Assembly (NCBI GenBank): GCA_045634445.1
Contig: JAZRAG010000003.1
Coordinates: 1-21,834 of the forward strand
Direction of reading: 5' to 3'
Source of the DNA: Spyradenecus sp045634445
GTDB lineage: Bacteria > Verrucomicrobiota > Kiritimatiellia > RFP12 > DVOR01
Length of the DNA: 21,834 bases
The notes under the pieces: model-generated
Told to the model about the DNA's origin: nothing
The model's input: the letters and a program-made list of their open reading frames with translations, nothing else
The model's database searches: none
Position numbers and translations under genes: made by a program
Part shown: positions 16,249 through 21,834 of the stretch, piece by piece
Layout of the letters: every line of letters starts with the position of its first letter
Position numbering within the stretch: the first letter of the stretch is position 1

Positions 16249-16310
16249 ACTTATTGACGAAGTTATAAACGGAACCCTCCGTAGGACCCCTAAATACGGC
16301 GATTTTTAGT

Positions 16311-17708
16311 ATGAATGACGCTCCACAATTAACAGCTGAACAACTCTGGGATCGAATACTACAACATTTGAAATTTGAGTTATCAGAAATCACTTTTCTC
16401 AACCACTTCGGTAGCGATAGCCGCGGTGTACTTTTGGATAACAAAATCCTCACTGTTGAATTGCCTGAAAACAAAGATGGCAAAAACCTCCTTAATAATT
16501 TCAGCTACTTTATTAATAACGCACTCCAGGCTGCACAAGCTCCTGAAGGATTGCGCGTAGAATTCATTACCCCTAAACCAGTCGTTGAAGCACCCATTCC
16601 TCAGTCATTTATTCCCCAGCGTCCCACTGCTGGTACCGAAACCTTGCAGACTGAAATGACCTTCGACTCCTTCGTGGAAGGCCCTAGCAACCAATTTCCC
16701 GTCACTATGGCCCGTTACGTCGCCACCAAACCCGGTGATGACGTCAATCGCACCAATCCGCTCTTCCTCTACGGCCCCACAGGTGTGGGTAAAACCCACT
16801 TAATGCACGCTATTGGTAACATGGCTAAGAAGATTAATCCAAATCTCTCTGTCCTCTATACCACCAGCGAAAACCTCCTCAGCGAATACGTGCGTTCTTG
16901 GACAAGCGATACCAATAAAGAAACCTTCCGCACCAAATTCCGCTCTGTTGATATCCTCCTCGTTGACGATATCCAATTCATGGCCGGTAAAAAAGGTTTA
17001 CAGGACGAATTCTTTAATATCTTCAACGCTCTCAAAGATAATCACCGTCAAATCGTAATGACCAGTGACCGCGCACCAAACGAAATCCCAGAACTCATGG
17101 ACCGTTTGGTCAGCCGTTTCCAAAGCGGCATCTGCGCAGACGTTGATATGCCCGCCTACGAAACACGCTTCAATATCCTTCAAATGAAGTTGCGCTCCTT
17201 CCCCGGTATCACCCTTAGCCGTGACGTTCTCGACTTCATCGCACAGAAAGTGACCAGTAGCGTACGAGCCCTTGAAGGCGCACTCTCCTGCACCGTCAAC
17301 TACGCACGCATGTTCCCCACAAACATGGCCTCCGCTGTCACCGTAGAAGTCCTTGAAAAAAGCGTCCTTAAAAACTTTATCGACCAGGAAGCCTCCATCG
17401 TGAAGCTCACCTGCGCCGATATCCAAAAAGCCGTCTGCGAACACTACGAAATTACCCTCGCAGATCTCAATAGCAAAAGCCGCGAAGCTCGCTTTGCTGT
17501 TCCTCGACAGGTCGCCATCTACCTCTCCCGCAAATTGACCGATAGCTCCGCTACGGAAGTGGGCAACATCTTTGATCGCACCCACGCTACCGTTCTCTAC
17601 TCCAGTAAGGCCATCAATGACCTCTACAAGCAGAACGATCCCAAGACCGTCAGCTCCCTCAAGTCAATCGTTTCAAAACTCGGACGCAGCATTAGCGATC
17701 TCCACTAA
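16311..17708 (+). CDS. dnaA: Chromosomal replication initiator DnaA
   Basis: DnaA is the AAA+ ATPase that binds DnaA boxes and melts oriC. It has 465 aa, the normal length. Domain I starts at QLWDRIL; a linker follows to about 110; Walker A GPTGVGKT is at 155-162 and Walker B ILLVDD ends at 220; the sensor region is TSDRAP (241-246), with RLVSRF after it. Domain IV carries PRQ (398-400) and the helix-turn-helix ending F421-DRTHATV-L429. Most DnaAs read F-GGRDHTTV there, so one residue is missing and the Asp and first Thr are replaced (Thr424, Ala426), while His425 remains. The ATG has no evident SD within 20 bp, and the leader contains short hairpins. A terminator follows. dnaN is not next: two nucleotidyltransferase genes lie between. 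Confidence 0.97.
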   Translation: MNDAPQLTAEQLWDRILQHLKFELSEITFLNHFGSDSRGVLLDNKILTVELPENKDGKNLLNNFSYFINNALQAAQAPEGLRVEFITPKPVVEAPIPQSFIPQRPTAGTETLQTEMTFDSFVEGPSNQFPVTMARYVATKPGDDVNRTNPLFLYGPTGVGKTHLMHAIGNMAKKINPNLSVLYTTSENLLSEYVRSWTSDTNKETFRTKFRSVDILLVDDIQFMAGKKGLQDEFFNIFNALKDNHRQIVMTSDRAPNEIPELMDRLVSRFQSGICADVDMPAYETRFNILQMKLRSFPGITLSRDVLDFIAQKVTSSVRALEGALSCTVNYARMFPTNMASAVTVEVLEKSVLKNFIDQEASIVKLTCADIQKAVCEHYEITLADLNSKSREARFAVPRQVAIYLSRKLTDSSATEVGNIFDRTHATVLYSSKAINDLYKQNDPKTVSSLKSIVSKLGRSISDLH

Positions 17709-17732
17709 ATCGCACACAATGCAAAATGAACG

Positions 17733-17762
17733 AACGCCAGGATAACCCCTGGCGTTTTTTTT
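17733..17762 (+). terminator. Intrinsic terminator of dnaA
   Basis: A 9-bp stem AACGCCAGG/CCTGGCGTT (17733-17741 with 17748-17756, 6-base loop) runs into eight T (17755-17762), 25 bp after the dnaA stop. Confidence 0.95.
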
Positions 17763-18407
17763 GCTTTTAAACACACCTTAAAAAGAACCAAAATTATCTA
17801 CATCATTTTATTAACAATTCACCGCCATTCAACCAAAACAAAATCAAAAATACCCCATAAACCATTGTTTTTAAAAGAATTAACACAAAAAAAGCCCAAA
17901 TTTACAAAGAATTGATAAATTGTAGATAACCTGTTAATAACTCATTCAAAATGTTAAAAACTTACCTAAAACAAACCCAAACTCAAAAAAATGAAACGAT
18001 TGAAAATTCAATAAGTTATTTTTATAAAAAATACTTAAAAATACAAATAAATACTTAAAAATCAATAACTTATATAAAATAATTTAAACTCAACAAAAAC
18101 TACCCTCTTTCCACCCTCACCACAAAACCTTGATTTTACAGACTTTTAAACAACTCCTATCAAAATGTTAATAACTTGTAGAAAACTCCTTTAAATATTG
18201 TTAAAAACAGCCCATTTATTAACACTTTTCAACATTTCAAAAAGAACTCCCCTACAAAAACGACTCATTTTGAACAAATCATCATCAGCTTGTAAACATC
18301 TCAAATCAAACTAACCCATTCTAAAATCAAACACTTTACCCACTTATTTGACTTATCTACACCACTACTACTACTACCATGATTTATATTTACCCAATTG
18401 TTAATAG
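17763..18407. other. oriC: Candidate replication origin: AT-rich, G-poor, seven DnaA-box-like sites (oriC part 2)
   Basis: Between the dnaA terminator and the next promoter there is no gene. Perfect TTAT(C/T)(T/A)ACA sites are 17794-17802 (+), 17808-17816 (+), 17921-17929 (-), 17932-17940 (-), 18166-18174 (-), 18216-18224 (+) and 18353-18361 (+), with near matches at 17952, 18177, 18199 and 18399. Two pairs are tandem at exactly 11 bp (17921/17932 and 18166/18177). The stretch 17985-18100 is almost pure A/T and could be the unwinding element. Plus-strand G is below about 5%. A 20-base block TGTTAATAACYTGTAGAAAA occurs here (18166-18185) and upstream of dnaA (16156-16175), linking the two halves of a bipartite origin. 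Confidence 0.75.
18353..18376. other. DnaA box followed by a DnaA-trio-like CTA repeat
   Basis: The box TTATCTACA (18353-18361) is followed after three bases by four CTA units (18365-18376), that is 3'-GAT-5' on the other strand, and then by an AT-rich stretch. This is the plan of the basal unwinding system described in Bacillus subtilis, where DnaA-trios next to a box guide strand opening. The assignment rests on motif and position. Confidence 0.55.
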
Positions 18408-18449
18408 AAAAAACTCCCCAGTAAAAGAAGAGAAATAATGACAAAAAGA

Positions 18450-18478
18450 ATGACATATCAAAAATGACTTAGTATAAT
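18450..18478 (+). promoter_or_regulatory. Promoter of the nucleotidyltransferase pair
   Basis: ATGACA (18450-18455) and a perfect TATAAT (18473-18478) with a 17-bp spacer, ending 49 bp before the first ATG. Confidence 0.75.
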
Positions 18479-18527
18479 GGAGGACGTAAACTGTGTATCT
18501 TTAAAAGTGTCTTAATAGGAGTTCTCA

Positions 18528-19628
18528 ATGGAAACTTTAACACCGGAGGTGTTGCTTGATGTCGAAAAACGACGTCTCATTCTTCATGCCACCTGGGGAA
18601 GCCATGCTTATGGTACAAACCTTCCTACAAGTGATAAAGATAGTATAGGTATCTTTATTTTAGAAAAACAACACTACCTTACAGCTACAGAACCTATTAA
18701 ACAATGTTCTGATAGCAGAAATGATCATCGATTTTATGCTTTAAAAAACTTCTTAGAAATGGCAAGTAATGCAAATCCTAATTTGCTTGATCTCCTTTTC
18801 ATTCCAGAAGATTGCATTTTATACGAAACATCCTATTGGCGACAGTTACAAAGTAAGCGTCATTTATTTGTTTCTAAACTTGCTTGTAAAAGTTATGGAG
18901 AATATGCAATTTCACAGATTAAAAAAGCAAAAGGATGTAATAAACGCATTAATAATCCGCAGCCTATCGATTTGCCAGTAGCTGATGCATTCTGTAAATT
19001 TATTCCATTAAAAGAACAAACAGATAACTGGTCGCGTCCAATAGATCTTTCTATTGCTGCGATTAATTTAAAGGAATGTCATGTTTCTGCCGTAAAGGGG
19101 ATAAAAGGCCTCTTTCGTCTCTATTACTATGGCCCACAGGCAAAAGGTGTCTTTAGAAATGGTACGTTAGTTTGTGAATCTATTCCATACGAGGATGAAC
19201 AAACACATTTTATAGGTTTTCTTATTTTCAATAATGATGCCTTTGAATATGCTAAACGTCAACATAAACAGTACTGGATTTGGCGTCAAAATAGAAATGA
19301 AAATCGTTGGCAGAATCAAGAAAAAGGTTTGTTAGATTATGATGCTAAAAATATGATGCATACTTTCAGGTTGTTCTATTCAGGCATTAATATAATGCGT
19401 CATGGTGAACCTATTATTCGATTTTCAGGAGAAAAACTTGCAGAATTACTCTCAATTCGAGAGGGAAAGTGGTCATACGGCGATTTAATTGCAAAAGCAG
19501 AAAGTCTTTTTGAGGAGTTAAATACTCTAAAAAATAACACATCTTTACCAGATACGGTTGATAAAGAAAAGGTGAATCAATTGCTAATTGAGATGACTAA
19601 TCAGTGGGAGAAAGAAAATGAAAGATAA
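18528..19628 (+). CDS. Pol-beta superfamily nucleotidyltransferase, COG3541/RlaP-like
   Basis: The N-terminal region holds the minimal nucleotidyltransferase signature: Gly24-Ser25 in WGSHAYGT, then SDKDSIG with Asp36 and Asp38 as metal ligands. This matches the COG3541 group, which includes the RlaP proteins found in RtcB-type RNA-repair operons. The remaining part to residue 366 is mostly helical with an aromatic central section (RLYYYGPQAKG near 205-215 and QYWIWRQNRNE). The ATG has GGAG 6 nt upstream and a good promoter. The gene overlaps the next by 11 bp, so the two are translationally coupled. It is visibly more AT-rich than dnaA and dnaN, with AT-ending codons, which suggests later acquisition. 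No RtcB, RNA ligase or toxin is within the window. The substrate (an RNA or protein end) is unknown. Confidence 0.75.
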   Translation: METLTPEVLLDVEKRRLILHATWGSHAYGTNLPTSDKDSIGIFILEKQHYLTATEPIKQCSDSRNDHRFYALKNFLEMASNANPNLLDLLFIPEDCILYETSYWRQLQSKRHLFVSKLACKSYGEYAISQIKKAKGCNKRINNPQPIDLPVADAFCKFIPLKEQTDNWSRPIDLSIAAINLKECHVSAVKGIKGLFRLYYYGPQAKGVFRNGTLVCESIPYEDEQTHFIGFLIFNNDAFEYAKRQHKQYWIWRQNRNENRWQNQEKGLLDYDAKNMMHTFRLFYSGINIMRHGEPIIRFSGEKLAELLSIREGKWSYGDLIAKAESLFEELNTLKNNTSLPDTVDKEKVNQLLIEMTNQWEKENER

Positions 19629-20391
19629 GATTAATAAAGCGCTAAAAACATTAGAAGCAAAAGAAGATTGCAAAATCTTATTTGCAGCCGAATCTGGAAG
19701 TCGCGCATGGGGCTTTGCCTCCCCTGATAGCGATTATGATATTCGTATAGTCTATGTAAAACCAGAAAGGTGGTATTGGGATATTGCAGAAAAGAAACCC
19801 GACACCTTTGAAGCGATGCTTCCAAATAATTTAGATATTTCCGCATGGGAACTTCGTAAATCTCTCCAACACTTCGCAAAGTGTAATCCATCTTTCAATG
19901 AATGGATTAATAGCCCTATTATTTACTTTGCAGATGAAACTTTTCTGAAAGAAATAAAAAACCTCCTTTCTGTGTTTTTCAATCCCATTCGTGCAGCCTA
20001 CCATTATCTCTACCTTTCCGAAAATTCATGGCGCACAATGAATGAGCAGAAAATAACTTACAAAAAGCTCTTCTACGCATTACGTGGACTCTTTTGTGCA
20101 TTGTGGTCAATTCAAAAGAAAACAATGCCCCCAACTGAATTTGATGCTCTGTTAAGAGAAGATTTAATTCCTAACAAGATTCTTAACCTTATTCCTGAAC
20201 TTAAAGTACAGAAAGAAGCGGTTAATGAAAAGACAAAGTTAACCTTACCACAAAATCTGTATGATTTTTATTTAACTGAAAAAACGTTAATTAAACAACA
20301 AATCGAAACATTACATTTTGAACGTCCCGTACTTGATCCCCTTAATAATCTTTTACAACAATGTGTTCAAAAATACTCCATTACAAAATGA
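19618..20391 (+). CDS. Second pol-beta superfamily nucleotidyltransferase, YcgL-like (COG3541)
   Basis: The protein has 257 aa, close to the about 260 aa of B. subtilis YcgL-like proteins of unknown function. The signature ESGSRAWGFASPDSDYDIRIVY places Gly27-Ser28 and Asp39/Asp41 as in active nucleotidyltransferases, and LDISAWELRK around Asp73 fits the third carboxylate of the fold. A helical C-terminal part follows. The ATG overlaps the end of the preceding gene, and GGGAG lies 7 nt upstream, inside that gene. It shares the AT-rich composition of its partner, so the pair was probably gained together. Two related but distinct enzymes in one operon suggest either a two-enzyme RNA-end reaction or divided substrates; this is inference. 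Confidence 0.75.
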   Translation: MKDKINKALKTLEAKEDCKILFAAESGSRAWGFASPDSDYDIRIVYVKPERWYWDIAEKKPDTFEAMLPNNLDISAWELRKSLQHFAKCNPSFNEWINSPIIYFADETFLKEIKNLLSVFFNPIRAAYHYLYLSENSWRTMNEQKITYKKLFYALRGLFCALWSIQKKTMPPTEFDALLREDLIPNKILNLIPELKVQKEAVNEKTKLTLPQNLYDFYLTEKTLIKQQIETLHFERPVLDPLNNLLQQCVQKYSITK

Positions 20392-20433
20392 AGCTTTGAA
20401 AAGCCTGTATATTTTTAAAAAACGAGTGGAATA

Positions 20434-20476
20434 ATCGCGCGCGTACGTAACAGTAAGGAAAGATTTTTGATACAAT
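20434..20476 (+). promoter_or_regulatory. Probable promoter of dnaN
   Basis: An extended -10, TGATACAAT, has its hexamer at 20471-20476, about 31 bp before the dnaN ATG. The best -35 candidate (GTAACA, 20447-20452) is poor. Just upstream is a GC-rich run CGCGCGCGTACG beginning at 20435, similar in make-up to the repeat in the mnmG promoter. Confidence 0.5.
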
Positions 20477-20507
20477 AAGAGGCAACCCTTTGAGAGGAAA
20501 TCTAACC

Positions 20508-21620
20508 ATGAAATTTACCATTCTTCGCAGCCGTTTTCTTGAATTGCTTTCGAGCGTTCAGAGTGTTGTCCCTAATAAGCCCTCTTTGCAGATTATCTCC
20601 AATGCAATGTTCCAAGCATCTGAAGATGGCACACTGACATTAACCGCCACCGACCTTGATCTCTCTGTTCGCGCAACCCTCTCGACAGACGTCACGGTAG
20701 AAAATCCTGGCAGCACCACCCTTCCTGTCCGTAAGATTGTTGAAATCTTGCGTATGGCTCCTGAAGGCGAAGTCAGCTTTGATATTGATGATGAAGACGT
20801 TGCTCGCATTATCACTTCTGCAGCAAAGTATCGTGTCATCGGTTTGAATCCTCGCCAGTTCCCCGTGATTAAGGAACCCGAAGAAACCAACCGCATCTTC
20901 ACGATCGACCGCGCTACCTTCCGTGAAATGCTCCGTAAGACCGCTTACGCTGCCAGCACCGACGAAACCCGTCGCGTCCTTACCGGTGTTTGCTTGCGCT
21001 TCCGTGACAATAAGCTCACCATGGTGGCTACCGATGGTAAGCGCCTTTCTTTGGTGGAGCAGGAAATGGAATTCCCCGAAGACAGCGCTTGCGAAATGAT
21101 CCTCCCGCCTAAGGCTGTTGCAGAACTCACCCGCTTGCTCGGTGGCGAAGGCAATATGCGCATCGTCGGCCAGCCCGGCCAGATTATGTTCGACTGCGAA
21201 ACCTTCCGCTTCTACAGCAAGCTTATCGAAGGTGCTTACGTCTCTTATGACGCTGTGATCCCCACCTCCTGTGACGAACGCGTCACCGTGGATCGCAACG
21301 AACTCATCACCTCCATCCAGCGCGTGGCCATCATGTCCAATGACAAGGCTCACGCTGTGCGCCTTTCTTTCGCTGACGGCACCCTCACCCTCTCGGCTAA
21401 CAACACCGAATCTGGTGAAGCAAGTGACGTGCTCCCGATCAAGTACGCAGGCCGCGCATTGAGCGCTAACTACAATCCTAACTACATTATGGATTGTATC
21501 CGCTCCTTGGATACCGAAGAAATCACCTTTGAACTCAACGAAGGTGCAGGTCCCGCCGTCTTAAAGAGCCCTGGCGTTCCCTTCCTCTGCGTGGTGATGC
21601 CCTTGCGCATCTCAATCTAA
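20508..21620 (+). CDS. dnaN: DNA polymerase III sliding clamp, beta subunit
   Basis: DnaN forms the ring-shaped dimer that tethers the replicative polymerase to DNA and docks many repair proteins. The ATG at 20508 gives 370 aa (family 365-380) starting MKFTILRSRFLELLSSVQSVVP; an upstream TTG in the same frame is rejected, because the AGAGGA ribosome site is placed for the ATG. Three clamp domains are recognisable: the TATDLDLSV segment in domain 1, a domain-2 part with VATDGKRLSLVE, and a C-terminal domain with LSFADGTLTLSANN and the closing CVVMPLRI. Coding DNA is GC-richer than the pair upstream, with C-ending codons as in dnaA. It has its own promoter and a strong terminator, so it is likely monocistronic rather than part of a dnaA-dnaN operon. 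Confidence 0.97.
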   Translation: MKFTILRSRFLELLSSVQSVVPNKPSLQIISNAMFQASEDGTLTLTATDLDLSVRATLSTDVTVENPGSTTLPVRKIVEILRMAPEGEVSFDIDDEDVARIITSAAKYRVIGLNPRQFPVIKEPEETNRIFTIDRATFREMLRKTAYAASTDETRRVLTGVCLRFRDNKLTMVATDGKRLSLVEQEMEFPEDSACEMILPPKAVAELTRLLGGEGNMRIVGQPGQIMFDCETFRFYSKLIEGAYVSYDAVIPTSCDERVTVDRNELITSIQRVAIMSNDKAHAVRLSFADGTLTLSANNTESGEASDVLPIKYAGRALSANYNPNYIMDCIRSLDTEEITFELNEGAGPAVLKSPGVPFLCVVMPLRISI

Positions 21621-21640
21621 TGCTTACCCTATAGCAGAAT

Positions 21641-21676
21641 AAAAACACTCGGTAAAAACCGAGTGTTTTTGTTTTT
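21641..21676 (+). terminator. Intrinsic terminator of dnaN, possibly bidirectional
   Basis: A 13-bp stem (21641-21653 with 21658-21670, loop AAAA) with a GC core and flanking A and T runs, continuing into more T, about 20 bp after the dnaN stop. The A-run on its left side would let it work on the minus strand too. Confidence 0.95.
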
Positions 21677-21715
21677 CATTTTCGTTCGCACCTCCGCCAC
21701 AGTCTGTGAAAATAG

Positions 21716-21761
21716 GTGGGGGCTGCGCGCCCCCACGCCCCGCGGCAGGGCTGAGCCCTGC
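21716..21761. repeat. Pair of GC-rich hairpins, REP-like
   Basis: Two adjacent perfect stems: 21716-21723 with 21729-21736 (GTGGGGGC/GCCCCCAC, 5-base loop) and 21745-21751 with 21755-21761 (GCAGGGC/GCCCTGC, loop TGA). They are far GC-richer than the surrounding intergenic DNA. Their look is that of a dispersed extragenic palindromic element, but only one copy is in this window. Confidence 0.6.
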
Positions 21762-21775
21762 ACGGCATGTGTTTT

Positions 21776-21822
21776 AAAAAGCGCCTCGTGGTTTGGCATA
21801 AGCGCCACTCTTGGCGCTTTTT
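21776..21822. terminator. Terminator-like hairpin with two alternative left arms at the right edge
   Basis: GGCGCTTTTT (21813-21822) can pair with AAGCGCC at 21800-21806 (7 bp, 6-base loop, then a T-run) or with AAAAAGCGCC at 21776-21785 (10 bp, long loop). The gene it serves is not in the window. Confidence 0.55.
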
Positions 21823-21834
21823 GCTGTGCGTGCG

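Overview
This window looks like the origin-proximal part of a bacterial chromosome. dnaA and dnaN lie on the right, mnmG (gidA) lies nearby, and there are dense DnaA-box-like repeats on both sides of dnaA and three parS-like palindromes inside mnmG. The lineage cannot be fixed from the sequence alone. A FabV-type enoyl reductase and a secreted DUF3857/transglutaminase protein suggest a Gram-negative-type cell. A PVC-group (Verrucomicrobiota-like) gut or host-associated bacterium is my guess, at low confidence. Intergenic DNA is very AT-rich, while the well-conserved housekeeping genes are GC-richer and favour C-ending codons.

Layout. Minus strand, 1-9650: a leftward run consisting of a fatty-acid elongation cluster fabH-fabF-fabZ-fabV ending at a good terminator, then a large exported protein with two DUF3857-transglutaminase halves, then tsaD cut by the left edge. 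9651-11794 has no intact gene: it holds the fabH leader, what looks like a multiply broken acyltransferase-3 pseudogene, and about 1.1 kb of AT-rich DNA in which I recognise nothing. 11795-14269 is mnmG on the minus strand, enlarged by two hydrophilic insertions; the larger carries three TGTTCCACGTGGAACA sites. Plus strand, from 14505: a TPP-riboswitch-controlled thiC, then a DnaA-box cluster, dnaA, its terminator, a second and larger box cluster with a DnaA-trio-like CTA repeat, an overlapping pair of COG3541-type nucleotidyltransferases (RlaP/YcgL-like), and dnaN with its terminator. The right edge is a cluster of GC-rich hairpins.

How it fits together. Genes run leftward from mnmG to tsaD and rightward from thiC to dnaN, as expected around a bidirectional origin. 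Boxes of the form TTAT(C/T)(T/A)ACA replace the standard TTATCCACA, and the DnaA recognition motif is altered at the residues that read the box in E. coli. That may be a co-evolved origin code. The parS-like sites 2.6-5 kb from the boxes would be the ParB-loading region. The most unusual points are the parS cluster written into the mnmG reading frame as VPRGT codons, the DnaA/box co-variation, and the AT-rich nucleotidyltransferase pair wedged between dnaA and dnaN.
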